This document shows positions 24,435-33,048 of a DNA stretch of 64,000 nt, piece after piece. Source of the DNA: Aquitalea magnusonii (GTDB lineage Bacteria; Pseudomonadota; Gammaproteobacteria; Burkholderiales; Chromobacteriaceae); assembly GCF_003202035.1 (NCBI RefSeq), contig NZ_QJKC01000015.1, forward strand, positions 1 to 64,000. Direction: 5' to 3'. The notes below the pieces were generated by a model, which was not told the origin of the DNA, did not search any database, and worked only from the letters and a program-made list of their open reading frames with translations. Positions within the stretch are counted from its first letter, which is position 1; each line of letters opens with the position of its first letter. Made by a program: the position numbers and the translations under genes.

Positions 24435-25835
24435 TCAGAAGAAGATCCAGGTCAGCAGGGCAAACAGCGGCATCAGCACGCCGATGGACCACAGCATGTA
24501 GGCAAAGAAACTGGGCATGGCCACGCCGCGCTGCTCGGCAATGGCCTTCACCATGAAATTAGGCGCATTGCCGATATAGGTATTGGCCCCCATGAACACC
24601 GCCCCCATGGAAATGGCCAGCAGCGTCTGCGCCAGCGGCCCCATCAGCGTGCTGGCGTCGCCGTCGGCCAGGTTGAAGAACACCAGGTAGGTGGGTGCAT
24701 TGTCCAGGAAACTGGACAGCAGCCCGGTCATCCAGAAATACATGGCATTCACCGGCTGGCCATCCGCCCCGGATACCGCATGCACCAGCCCGGCCAGCTG
24801 CCCGGCAGTGCCGGCACGCAGGATGGCGATGGCCGGCGCGATGGTGACAAAGATGCCGGCAAACAGCTTGCCCACTTCCAGAATCGCTGCCCAGTTGAAC
24901 TCATTGCCCGCCCGCACCTGCTTGGGGGTGATCCACAGGGAAATAATGGTCAGCAGCAGCAACAGGCCGTCGCGCACCAGATTCTGCAATTCGGCATGCA
25001 CGCCGGCCAGCTCGAAGTGCAGCGCCGGCTGCCAGAAACCGGACAACAAGACCGCTCCCACCACGCCGGCCAGCAGCAGGAAATTGATCTTGCCGTACAA
25101 GCGCAAGGGCTGGTCGTGGTGCGGCTTGAACTCCTCGTCCTCACGGCGGTAGAAATAGCTGTCCACCGCATAGAACACCAGCAACAGCAAGGCCGCCAGC
25201 AGCGCCACCGGTAGCAGCATGTGCTGGAAGGTCCAGCCAAAAGTCACACCCTTGAGAAAGCCCAGAAACAGCGGCGGGTCGCCCAGCGGCGTCAGGCCGC
25301 CACCGACATTGGCCACCAGGAAAATGAAGAACACCACCACATGCACCTGGTGCTTGCGGTTGTCATTGGCCTTGAGCAAGGGCCGGATCAGCAGCATGGC
25401 CGCCCCGGTGGTACCCATGATGGAGGCCAGCAGCGTGCCGATGGCCAGGATGCTGGTATTGACCCTGGGCGAACCATGCAGGCTGCCACCCACCAGAATG
25501 CCGCCGGACACGGTATACAGCGCCAGCAGCAGCATGATGAAGGGAATGTATTCCGTCACCAGCGCATGCACGATCAGGCTGATGGCGCTGCCCACCCCGA
25601 AGCTGGCGGTAAAGGGCAGCAGGAACAAAACCGTCCAGCAGGCGGTGATCTTGCCGAAATGGTGGTGCCAGAAGCCCGGTGCAAAAATGGGAAACAGGGC
25701 AATGGACAACAGGATGCCGGCAAAGGGCAGCACCCAGGCCAGGCTGAGCGTGCTGCCATCCAGATCGGCCGCCTGCGCCAGCGCAGGCAGGGCCAGCAGC
25801 GGCAGAACAAGCAGATTGCGCAGTGCGTAAGGCAT
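24435..25835 (-). CDS. nhaD: NhaD-type sodium:proton antiporter
   Basis: A 466-residue inner-membrane protein with a cleavable-looking N-terminus (LLALPALAQA) and about twelve spans. NhaD landmarks are TEYIPFIMLLLALYTVSGGI, TGAAMLLIRPLL, VANVGGGLTPLGDPPLFLGF with its conserved GDPP motif, SSFLDNAPTYLVFFN and GANTYIGNAPNFMVK. The family exchanges Na+ or Li+ for H+. The gene is in one piece and of normal length, and lies 96 bp downstream of gloA. Confidence 0.92.
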   Translation of the reverse strand: MPYALRNLLVLPLLALPALAQAADLDGSTLSLAWVLPFAGILLSIALFPIFAPGFWHHHFGKITACWTVLFLLPFTASFGVGSAISLIVHALVTEYIPFIMLLLALYTVSGGILVGGSLHGSPRVNTSILAIGTLLASIMGTTGAAMLLIRPLLKANDNRKHQVHVVVFFIFLVANVGGGLTPLGDPPLFLGFLKGVTFGWTFQHMLLPVALLAALLLLVFYAVDSYFYRREDEEFKPHHDQPLRLYGKINFLLLAGVVGAVLLSGFWQPALHFELAGVHAELQNLVRDGLLLLLTIISLWITPKQVRAGNEFNWAAILEVGKLFAGIFVTIAPAIAILRAGTAGQLAGLVHAVSGADGQPVNAMYFWMTGLLSSFLDNAPTYLVFFNLADGDASTLMGPLAQTLLAISMGAVFMGANTYIGNAPNFMVKAIAEQRGVAMPSFFAYMLWSIGVLMPLFALLTWIFF

Positions 25836-25864
25836 TGAAGCTCCGTGAATACCGCGTACACATG

Positions 25865-25892
25865 AAAAAGGCCGGAACCCTGTGCTCCGGCC
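25865..25892 (-). terminator. Intrinsic terminator of gloA (minus strand)
   Basis: GGCCGGA (25870-25876) and TCCGGCC (25886-25892) form a 7-bp stem; on the minus strand the stem is followed by TTTTT (25869-25865). Confidence 0.8.
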
Positions 25893-25931
25893 TGTGACGG
25901 CCCACCTGCGCAGGCCATGCAGCCGGAAGCC

Positions 25932-26321
25932 TTACAGGCTGCCCTTCTGGATGAACTCGATCTTGTAGCCGTCCGGATCTTCCACAAAAGCGATGACCGT
26001 GGTGCCGTGCTTCATCGGGCCGGCCTCACGTACCACCTTGCCGCCCTTGGCGCGCACCGCCTCACAGGCCTGGTAGGCATCCTCCACCCCGATGGCAATA
26101 TGGCCGAAGGCGTTGCCCAGTTCATAGCTATCGGTATCCCAGTTATGGGTCAGCTCCAGCACGGTATGGCTGGCTTCGTCCCCGTAGCCGACAAAAGCCA
26201 GGGTAAAGCGGCCTTCCGGGTAGTCCTGGCGGCGCAGCAGGCGCATGCCCAGTACATCCTGGTAAAAGGCCAGCGAACGTTCCAGATTGCCGACGCGCAG
26301 CATGGTGTGCAGAAATTGCAT
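25932..26321 (-). CDS. gloA: Lactoylglutathione lyase (glyoxalase I)
   Basis: A 129-residue glyoxalase I of the Ni-type bacterial group. [20 protein letters not shown] carries the first metal histidine (His5), [17 protein letters not shown] carries a glutamate, [15 protein letters not shown] carries the second histidine, and [15 protein letters not shown] carries the last glutamate. It converts the methylglyoxal-glutathione adduct to lactoylglutathione. Unlike in E. coli it is not next to nemRA. It precedes nhaD and has its own terminator. Confidence 0.95.
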   Translation of the reverse strand: MQFLHTMLRVGNLERSLAFYQDVLGMRLLRRQDYPEGRFTLAFVGYGDEASHTVLELTHNWDTDSYELGNAFGHIAIGVEDAYQACEAVRAKGGKVVREAGPMKHGTTVIAFVEDPDGYKIEFIQKGSL

Positions 26322-26373
26322 GATATGACTCCTGTATCGAGTAAACCGCCTGCGCTCACGACCGGACAGGCGC

Positions 26374-27084
26374 CTAGCCGAAACGAAACAGGCTACTCCC
26401 CTGTTGTTTCAGCCAATGGCGAGCATTTTTCCAGTCGGGAAACAAGCGGGCGGTTTCCGCCCAGAAGGCGGAAGAATGGTTCATGTGCAGCAAATGCGCC
26501 AGCTCATGGGCCAGCACATAATCGATGATGGGCAGCGGGGCCTGCATCAGCCGCCAGTTAAGACGGATATCGCCGCGGGCGGTACAGCTGCCCCAGCGGG
26601 TGCGTGCCGATGACAGCGACAGCTTGCCCGGCTGACGCGGGCAGTGCGCGGCCAAATGGCCCAGCCGCTGGGCAAAGCATAACTGGGCCTGACGCTTGAG
26701 CCAGGCGCTGACCACGGCCTGCAGGCCAACCGTGTCGCCGGGGGCAATACCGCACACCTGCAGCACTTCGCCGTCCAGCCGCGCCGTGCGGCGCTGGCCG
26801 CTCTGCAGCTGGATGGACAGTTGACGTCCCAGATAGGACAAGCTTGTCAGATCAGCCAGTTGCTGTTTTTGTTCCCGCTGCATCACCACATGGCGGGCAA
26901 TCCAGTCCTGCCGCGCCAGCAAGACCTCGCGCAGACGGGCCTGGCTGATGCGTGGATGGGCAATCAGCTCCACCCGGCCATCGGCAATGCGGATGCCGAT
27001 GCTTTTGCGCACCCGTCGTATCAGGTGCACATCCACCGCGCCCTCAGGCAGCGGCAGGATGGTCCAGGCGGCGGCGCTTGTCAT
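26374..27084 (-). CDS. YgjP-type zinc metallopeptidase (DUF45, M48-like)
   Basis: A 236-residue protein. The zinc motif [18 protein letters not shown] (HExxH near residue 190) and the preceding [20 protein letters not shown] block are typical of YgjP/DUF45 proteins; [16 protein letters not shown] provides the third ligand region. Family members are soluble zinc-dependent hydrolases of unclear substrate. The ATG at 27084 is inside the end of plsC, an overlap of 41 bp in another frame. A TTG at 27114 would extend it further and is less likely. Confidence 0.85.
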   Translation of the reverse strand: MTSAAAWTILPLPEGAVDVHLIRRVRKSIGIRIADGRVELIAHPRISQARLREVLLARQDWIARHVVMQREQKQQLADLTSLSYLGRQLSIQLQSGQRRTARLDGEVLQVCGIAPGDTVGLQAVVSAWLKRQAQLCFAQRLGHLAAHCPRQPGKLSLSSARTRWGSCTARGDIRLNWRLMQAPLPIIDYVLAHELAHLLHMNHSSAFWAETARLFPDWKNARHWLKQQGSSLFRFG

Positions 27085-27814
27085 CGGGATGGGCAAAGGG
27101 ACCGACGCCGCCAATCTCGCGCTGGCGCGCCTCGATCCACTGCTGTGCCTGCTGGGTCATGGCCTCCGGGCCAACACCGTCTTGCGGGCGGATGGCCGGG
27201 CCGATCACCACGGTGATCTCGCCCGGATATTTCAGAAAGGCATTGCGTGGCCAGAATTCGCCGGCATTGTGCGCCACCGGCACCAGCGGCATGTCCAGCT
27301 GGCGTGCCATGCGTGCCGCACCATGCTTGTATTTGCCGGCCACACCCGGCTTGGTGCGGGTGCCTTCGGGAAACACGGTAATCCAGAAGCCGTGCTTCTT
27401 GCGCTCCAGCCCCTGTTGCAGCATGCGGTCATTGGCGCGGGAACGGTCGGAACGGTTGATGGCAATGGGGTTCATCAAGGCCAGGCCCCAGCCGAAGAAG
27501 GGCAACCACAGCAGCTCGCGCTTGGCGACATAAATCTGCGAAGGAAAGATTTTCTGCAAGGCCAGCGTTTCCCAGCCGGACTGATGTTTGGAGCAGATGA
27601 TGGAAGGCTCGGACGGAATGTTTTCCGTGCCGATCACCCGGTATTTCAGCCCCACCACATGCACCAGCAGCCACAGCATGATCTTGGCCCAGCTCTCGCC
27701 AAACACATGGCGGGTACGGCGCGGCAGCGGTGCGGCGATGAACAGGCCCAGAAAGCACAGCGGCGTGACAATCAGCAGCAACAGCCAGTAAATCAGATTA
27801 CGAATCCAGATCAT
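27044..27814 (-). CDS. plsC: 1-acyl-sn-glycerol-3-phosphate acyltransferase
   Basis: A 256-residue PlsC-family membrane enzyme. An N-terminal hydrophobic segment (IYWLLLLIVTPLCFLGLFI) is followed by the catalytic block SKHQSGWETLAL (HX4E type, as in Neisseria NlaA), then NPIAINRSDR and TVFPEGTRTKPG with the FPEGT motif, and MPLVPVAHNAGEFW. It acylates lysophosphatidic acid to phosphatidic acid. It follows gmhB at 29 bp, an order shared with other Neisseriales, and its 3' end overlaps the zinc peptidase gene. Confidence 0.93.
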   Translation of the reverse strand: MIWIRNLIYWLLLLIVTPLCFLGLFIAAPLPRRTRHVFGESWAKIMLWLLVHVVGLKYRVIGTENIPSEPSIICSKHQSGWETLALQKIFPSQIYVAKRELLWLPFFGWGLALMNPIAINRSDRSRANDRMLQQGLERKKHGFWITVFPEGTRTKPGVAGKYKHGAARMARQLDMPLVPVAHNAGEFWPRNAFLKYPGEITVVIGPAIRPQDGVGPEAMTQQAQQWIEARQREIGGVGPFAHPDDKRRRLDHPAAA

Positions 27815-27843
27815 GGGTTATATCAGCCTTGGACTTAGCCAGT

Positions 27844-28380
27844 TCACAGATTGATCAAGTGCTCGGCGGCGTCGAACAGGTCGTCGAACACCAGCGTTCC
27901 TTCGGGCAGGCCGCCCTTTTCCAGGGTTTGCATGCCCTTGCCGGTACGCACCAGGATGGGCTGGCCACCCACGGCGGCAACGGATTCCAGATCGCGCAGG
28001 CTGTCGCCAATCAGCGGCAGGCCCTGCAGCTTGACATTGAAGCGCTCGGCCAGCTCCAGCACCATGCCCGGCAGCGGCTTGCGGCATTCGCAGCCATGAT
28101 CCGGGCCATGCGGGCAGTAGGCGATGGCGTCGATGCGGCCACCGGCCTGCCCGACCAGCCGGTGCATCTTTTCATGCATGGCATTGAGCGCGTGCACATC
28201 GAACAGGCCACGGGCCAGCCCGGACTGGTTGGTCGCCACCACCACATGCCAGCCAGCCTGGGTCAGGTTGGCAATGGCTTCCAGGCTGTGCGGCAGCGGC
28301 ACCCACTCCATGGTGTTCTTGACGAAATCATCGCGGTCTTCGTTGATGACGCCATCGCGGTCCAGGATAACGAGTTTCAT
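27844..28380 (-). CDS. gmhB: D-glycero-D-manno-heptose 1,7-bisphosphate phosphatase
   Basis: A 178-residue HAD phosphatase. The nucleophile motif is VILDRDGVINEDRDDF (residues 3-18), motif II is VVVATNQSGLARGLF, and the GmhB zinc loop is CPHGPDHGCECRKP. PLIGDSLRDLESV carries motif III. It removes the C7 phosphate in ADP-heptose synthesis for LPS core. The ATG at 28380 is used; a longer frame to 28470 runs through the repeat element and is not coding. Confidence 0.94.
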   Translation of the reverse strand: MKLVILDRDGVINEDRDDFVKNTMEWVPLPHSLEAIANLTQAGWHVVVATNQSGLARGLFDVHALNAMHEKMHRLVGQAGGRIDAIAYCPHGPDHGCECRKPLPGMVLELAERFNVKLQGLPLIGDSLRDLESVAAVGGQPILVRTGKGMQTLEKGGLPEGTLVFDDLFDAAEHLINL

Positions 28381-28411
28381 GATTAAGAGAGCACTTCCTG
28401 AGTAGGGCTCA

Positions 28412-28518
28412 GGGAGCGGGGAGTGGGGAGTGGGGAGTAAACAGCCATGTGTTTTGCCATGACATGGCAAGGGGCCACACTTGCCGCCTCCTCCCTACTC
28501 CCGACTCTCCACTCCCTT
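28412..28518. repeat. Inverted heptamer arrays flanking a palindrome
   Basis: Four tandem heptamers GGGAGCG, GGGAGTG, GGGAGTG, GGGAGTA occupy 28412-28439. Four copies in opposite orientation (CTCCCTA, CTCCCGA, CTCTCCA, CTCCCTT) occupy 28491-28518. Between them TTGCCATG-A-CATGGCAA (28454-28470) is a perfect palindrome. The whole 107-bp element could fold into a nested cruciform or RNA stem between glyS and gmhB. It resembles a small mobile repeat, but no transposase or target-site duplication is visible. Confidence 0.75.
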
Positions 28519-28524
28519 CCCGGG

Positions 28525-30585
28525 TTAATCCGCCAGCAGCGAGATATCCGCCACGCGGTTGAACAGGGCTGCCAGGCGGGCCAGCAAGGCGATGCGGTTG
28601 GCCCGTACTGCCAGGTCGTCCGCCATCACCATCACGCCATCAAAGAAGGCATCCACCGGCGCCTTCAGGCTGGACAGCTGCGCCAGCGCACCGGCAAAGT
28701 CGTGGGCGGCAAACTTGGCGTCCACCTGCGGTGCCAGTTCGCTCACCGCAGCGTACAGTGCCTGCTCGGCCGCTTCGCTCAGCAGGGCCGGATTGACCTC
28801 GCCCACTTCGCCTTCGGTTTTCTTCAGGATGTTCTTCACCCGCTTGTTGGCGGCAGCCAGGGTGGCGGCTTCCGGCAGCGCCTTGAAGGCAGCCACCGCA
28901 GCCAGCACCGCCGGCACTTCGTTCAGCACGGAAGGTGCCAGTGCCAGCACGGCGTCCACTTCGTCGGCCTGATAGTCGGCCGCCAGATAGTTCTTCAGGC
29001 GGTCCATCATGAAGGCAAACACTTCATCTGCCGTGGTGGCGGACAGCTTGCCGGCCGGGAAGGCCGCAGCCACCAGCGCCAGCAGGGCCTTCAGGTCCAG
29101 CTTGGCGGCCAGCACCATGCGCAGCACGCCCAGCGCAGCGCGACGCAGGGCGTACGGGTCCTTGTCGCCAGTGGGAATCAGGCCAATGCCCCAGATACCG
29201 ACAATGGCTTCCAGCTTGTCAGCCAGTGCCACGGCGGTGGCGATATCGCCCTGCGGCAGGCTGTCACCGGCAAAGCGCGGGTGGTAGTGGCCTTCGATGG
29301 CGGCGGCAACTACCTCGCTTTCGCCGTCGTGCTGGGCGTAGTACATGCCCATCACGCCTTGCAGTTCGGGGAATTCACCCACCATGTCGGTGACCAGGTC
29401 GGCCTTGGCCAGCAAGGCGGCACGCTCGGCCACGGACTGGTCCGCACCCAGTTGCGCGGCAATCTGGCCGGCGATGGACTGCAGGCGCTCCACGCGTTCC
29501 AGCTGGCTGCCGATCTTGTTGTGGTAAACCACTTCGGCCAGTTTGGCCAGACGGGTTTCCAGACGGGCTTTCTGGTCCTGTTCGAAGAAGAACTTGGCAT
29601 CGGACAGGCGGGCGCGCAGCACGCGCTCATTACCCTGGATGATGTGGCTGGGGTCGGCGGTTTCCAGATTGGACACCAGCAGGAAGCGGTTCATCAGCTT
29701 GCCATTGGCATCCAGCAGCGGGAAGTACTTCTGGTTCTGCTGCATGGTGAGAATCAGGCATTCCTGCGGCACCTTGAGGAATTCGGCCTCGAAGCCGGCT
29801 TCCAGCACCACCGGCCACTCCACCAGGGCGGTCACTTCGTCCAGCAGGGCATCGTCGGCGGCAATGGTGGCACCATGCACGGCGGCGGCGTCAGCCAGGC
29901 GCTTCTTGATCAGTTCGCGGCGGGCATTGAAGCTGGCCAGCACCTTGCCCTGCTCGAACAGCACGCGGGCGTAGTCATCGGCTTTTTCGACAAACACATC
30001 GCCGGAGGACAGGAAGCGGTGACCACGGGTGGCATTGCGGCTGGACAGGCCCAGCACGCCGCCTTCGATCACGGTTTCGCCCCATAGCATGATCAGGCCA
30101 TGTACCGGACGCACAAACTGGTAGTCCAGATCGCCCCAGTGCATCAGCTTGGGAATCGGCAACTTTTTCAGCGCCAGCGCCACGATATCGGTGAGCACGG
30201 CAGCCAGTGCTTCGCCCGTTTTGGTGCTCTCGTAGGCAAATACATCCTGCTTGCCATCGCTCATGGTGCTGAGCGCAGACACGTCCACGCCGCAGGAGCG
30301 GGCAAAACCGGCCAGCGCCGGCGTGGGCTGGCCATCTTTCATGCCAGCGGCCACGGCCGGGCCCTTGCGCACGATTTTCTGATCCGGCTGCACCGCCAGC
30401 ACCGCCGGCACCTGCACCGCCAGACGGCGCGGCGAGGCAAAGGCAATGGCCTCGACATCGGCAGCGACAAATTGCAGTTTTTTCAGTTCTTCGGAAATGG
30501 TCTGGGCAAAGCTGAGCGACAGCTTTTCCAGCGCCTTGGGCGGCAGCTCTTCGGTGAGCAACTCGATAAGCAGGGTGGCGTTCAT
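28525..30585 (-). CDS. glyS: Glycyl-tRNA synthetase, beta subunit
   Basis: A 686-residue GlyS, the usual length. Recognisable blocks are MNATLLIELLTEELPPKALE at the N-terminus, RKGPAVAAGMKDGQPTPALA, ATRGHRFLSS, WPVVLEAGFEAEFLKVPQEC, LTMQQNQKYFPLLDANGKLM and LSDAKFFFEQDQKARLE. The beta chain binds tRNA-Gly and edits, and works with GlyQ as an alpha2beta2 enzyme. glyQ lies upstream on the same strand with one small gene between. Confidence 0.97.
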   Translation of the reverse strand: MNATLLIELLTEELPPKALEKLSLSFAQTISEELKKLQFVAADVEAIAFASPRRLAVQVPAVLAVQPDQKIVRKGPAVAAGMKDGQPTPALAGFARSCGVDVSALSTMSDGKQDVFAYESTKTGEALAAVLTDIVALALKKLPIPKLMHWGDLDYQFVRPVHGLIMLWGETVIEGGVLGLSSRNATRGHRFLSSGDVFVEKADDYARVLFEQGKVLASFNARRELIKKRLADAAAVHGATIAADDALLDEVTALVEWPVVLEAGFEAEFLKVPQECLILTMQQNQKYFPLLDANGKLMNRFLLVSNLETADPSHIIQGNERVLRARLSDAKFFFEQDQKARLETRLAKLAEVVYHNKIGSQLERVERLQSIAGQIAAQLGADQSVAERAALLAKADLVTDMVGEFPELQGVMGMYYAQHDGESEVVAAAIEGHYHPRFAGDSLPQGDIATAVALADKLEAIVGIWGIGLIPTGDKDPYALRRAALGVLRMVLAAKLDLKALLALVAAAFPAGKLSATTADEVFAFMMDRLKNYLAADYQADEVDAVLALAPSVLNEVPAVLAAVAAFKALPEAATLAAANKRVKNILKKTEGEVGEVNPALLSEAAEQALYAAVSELAPQVDAKFAAHDFAGALAQLSSLKAPVDAFFDGVMVMADDLAVRANRIALLARLAALFNRVADISLLAD

Positions 30586-30588
30586 GAT

Positions 30589-31023
30589 TTATTCAGGTTT
30601 CTTGTGCGGAGCGGTTTTGGCGAGATAGCACACGACTTGCAACATGGTGTCAGCCACCGAGCCGGCTTCCACCGGCTGCCATTTCCAGGCAAAACGTTGT
30701 ACCGGAAACATGGTGGAGTACAGCTGACGACCGCTTTTACTGGCGTATTCGAAGCCGACAAAAACATATTGCTGTCTGGCGCAATCGGCATAGCCGGTGG
30801 TGCGACGGATGTAATACTTGATGTCGGTGGCCTTGTCGTACTGGCGTTCGCTGAACCGTTCCTGATTCACAAAATGGACCAGCCCGTCTTTCTCCACCCA
30901 GATGGCATTGCGGTCCATGGCCAGTTCCAGGGCAGAGCCCTGCTGGTAGACGCCCCAATCGGCGGTTTCGGCCAGCGCCGGCGCGGCGGCCAGGGCAAGC
31001 AACAGGCTGATCCTGAGTTTCAT
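30589..31023 (-). CDS. Small secreted protein, surface-adhesin E-like
   Basis: A 144-residue protein with a signal peptide (MKLRISLLLALAAAPALA, cleaved before ETAD). The mature part has WGVYQQGSALELAMDRNAIW, then a pair of cysteines far apart (YADCARQQYV and VVCYLAKTA) that could form one disulfide, and the late tryptophan-rich FAWKWQPVEAGSVAD. This layout resembles the surface-adhesin E (PF16747) family, mostly uncharacterised periplasmic or outer-membrane proteins. It sits between glyQ (6 bp) and glyS (3 bp), so it must be co-transcribed with both. Function unknown. Confidence 0.65.
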   Translation of the reverse strand: MKLRISLLLALAAAPALAETADWGVYQQGSALELAMDRNAIWVEKDGLVHFVNQERFSERQYDKATDIKYYIRRTTGYADCARQQYVFVGFEYASKSGRQLYSTMFPVQRFAWKWQPVEAGSVADTMLQVVCYLAKTAPHKKPE

Positions 31024-31029
31024 TGGCAA

Positions 31030-31920
31030 TCAGGCCTTGGGACACATGGGAAAGCCCAGCGCCTCGCGCGAGGCGTAATAGGCTTGTGCCACGCCACGCG
31101 ACAGGGTGCGTACCCGGCCGATATAGGTGGCACGTTCGGTCACCGAAATGGCACCACGCGCATCCAGCAGGTTGAAGCAGTGGCCGGCCTTGAGCACCAT
31201 TTCGTAAGCCGGCAGCGCCAGCGGGATGTCCAGCAGGCGCTTGGCTTCGGATTCGTAGTAGCTGAACAGTTCGAACAGCTTGGGCACATTGGCGTGTTCG
31301 AAGTTGTAGGTGGACTGCTCCACTTCGTTCTGGTGGTAAACGTCGCCGTAGGTCACACGCTGACCATTCGGGTAAACCGTCCACAGCAGGTCGTAGACGT
31401 TTTCCACACCTTGCAGATACATGGCCAGACGCTCGATGCCATAGGTGATCTCACCCAGCACCGGCTTGCAATCCAGGCCGCCCACTTGCTGGAAGTAGGT
31501 GAACTGGGTCACTTCCATGCCGTTCAGCCACACTTCCCAGCCCAGGCCCCAGGCACCCAGCGTCGGGTTTTCCCAGTCGTCCTCGACAAAACGGATGTCG
31601 TGCACGGTGGGGTCGATGCCCAGCACCTTGAGCGAACCCAGGTAGAGTTCCTGGATATTGGCCGGCGACGGCTTGAGCGCTACCTGGAACTGGTAGTAAT
31701 GCTGCAGGCGGTTCGGGTTTTCACCGTAGCGGCCGTCCTTGGGACGACGCGAGGGCTGCACATAGGCTGCATTCCACGGCTCCGGGCCGATGGCACGCAG
31801 ACAGGTGGCCGGATGCGAGGTACCGGCGCCCACCTCCATGTCGAAGGGTTGCATGATGACGCACCCTTGCTCGTTCCAATAATTCTGGAGGGTAAGGATG
31901 ATTTCCTGGAAGGTAAGCAT
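31030..31920 (-). CDS. glyQ: Glycyl-tRNA synthetase, alpha subunit
   Basis: A 296-residue GlyQ with class II synthetase motifs: [20 protein letters not shown] at the start, [20 protein letters not shown] (motif 2 region), [20 protein letters not shown], and [20 protein letters not shown] as motif 3. It makes glycyl-adenylate and charges tRNA-Gly with GlyS. It is the first gene of glyQ-(adhesin E-like)-glyS. Confidence 0.97.
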   Translation of the reverse strand: MLTFQEIILTLQNYWNEQGCVIMQPFDMEVGAGTSHPATCLRAIGPEPWNAAYVQPSRRPKDGRYGENPNRLQHYYQFQVALKPSPANIQELYLGSLKVLGIDPTVHDIRFVEDDWENPTLGAWGLGWEVWLNGMEVTQFTYFQQVGGLDCKPVLGEITYGIERLAMYLQGVENVYDLLWTVYPNGQRVTYGDVYHQNEVEQSTYNFEHANVPKLFELFSYYESEAKRLLDIPLALPAYEMVLKAGHCFNLLDARGAISVTERATYIGRVRTLSRGVAQAYYASREALGFPMCPKA

Positions 31921-32036
31921 AGACGTGGGGTAGCTAGTGAAAAGTCAAAGGACGATTCTACCGCCTAGCGCCCCCGGCGAAAAGCAAGGCGACGGCCAGA
32001 ACGCACGCCGCGTTGTGCCTTGCACGAAAAGCCAGC

Positions 32037-32798
32037 TTATTCCGACAGATGATAATGCTGGCGCAAACGCTGCAACAGGCCGGCTTGCTGCTGCAGGAAT
32101 TGGTTGAATTGGTCGATGATTTCCGGATAGCGCGTGGAGGACAGCATCAGCGGCACCCGGTCCACCGGCAATTCGCGTGCCGGTTCCAGCTGGCCGGCGG
32201 CCGCCATGCTACGCGCCATGCGCATGCCGACATTCCAGTCCAGATAGACCGCCTGCACGCGCCCGACCAGCAACTGCCGCAACAGCCCCTGCTGCGAGCT
32301 GTTTTCCGTCAGCCGGATCTGGCCGCTGTGCAACTGGTCCAGATAAGCCACCGGGGTAAAACCGGTGAGGGTGGCCATATTGTGCAGCTGCTCCAGCTTC
32401 AAGGGCTGATGTGGCGCACGCACCAGCAGGCCCTCGCTCAGCGTCACCAGCGGCAGGCTGTAGCTGAGTAGCACGCCACGCCTGGCTTCCACACTCCAGC
32501 GCGGATGATCGGGAAATTTGAAATCGACACTCTGCTCGGCCAGAAAGGCATGCATCAGCCGTGCAGTCGGCATCGGCTTGTAGACAAAGACATAGCCCTG
32601 ACGGCGGGCAAAGGCATCCAGCACATCCCGCGCCAGCCCCCGGTAATTGCCATTGCTGTCCAGATAGTAATAAGGCGCGTAATCCAGCGCCTCGACCCCG
32701 ATGGTCAGAACGCGGGAGTCCGCCAGCGCAGGCAGTGCATGCAGCACGGCCCAGCATGACAGCAGACACCACCTGCCCATCCACCCCTTGTTACCCAT
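32037..32798 (-). CDS. Periplasmic solute-binding protein (SBP_bac_3-like)
   Basis: A 253-residue secreted protein. A signal peptide covers about residues 1-26 (CLLSCWAVLHALPALA). The mature region starts RVLTIGVEALDYAPYYYLD, then YRGLARDVLDAFARRQGYVF and PTARLMHAFLAEQSVDFKFP, as in family 3 binding proteins; LLVRAPHQPLKLEQLHN is the usual hinge region. No permease or ATPase is adjacent, so it may be an orphan sensor or binding protein. Ligand unknown. A start at Met7 is also possible. Confidence 0.75.
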   Translation of the reverse strand: MGNKGWMGRWCLLSCWAVLHALPALADSRVLTIGVEALDYAPYYYLDSNGNYRGLARDVLDAFARRQGYVFVYKPMPTARLMHAFLAEQSVDFKFPDHPRWSVEARRGVLLSYSLPLVTLSEGLLVRAPHQPLKLEQLHNMATLTGFTPVAYLDQLHSGQIRLTENSSQQGLLRQLLVGRVQAVYLDWNVGMRMARSMAAAGQLEPARELPVDRVPLMLSSTRYPEIIDQFNQFLQQQAGLLQRLRQHYHLSE

Positions 32799-32986
32799 GT
32801 ACTTTACTCATCCTGATCGCGCAAGTTAGCAGCCTAAATAGCCCTGATGTCAGCATGATGACCAGCAGGACCGATCATGACATCTTGCCAAATTGACATG
32901 ACACATTACAGCGCCCCACCCCAGGGGAAAAAGGGCAGACACAGGGGCAATCACGACATCAGCGCAAGCCACCACCGCAATGACAA
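32799..32986. other. Intergenic region upstream of the solute-binding protein gene
   Basis: No gene is seen here. It should contain the promoter of the divergent-facing solute-binding gene on the minus strand, but I find no clear -35/-10 pair. The tdh terminator lies just beyond it. Confidence 0.4.
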
Positions 32987-33005
32987 GGCCCGGTCATGCC
33001 GGGCC
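32987..33005 (-). terminator. Hairpin downstream of tdh
   Basis: GGCCCGG (32987-32993) and CCGGGCC (32999-33005) form a perfect 7-bp stem with a 5-nt loop. On the minus strand it is followed by TTGTCATT, a weak T-rich tail. Confidence 0.6.
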
Positions 33006-33048
33006 TGTTGTCATCAGCCTGCCTGGCTTGGCAGGCGAGTCCGGGCCA

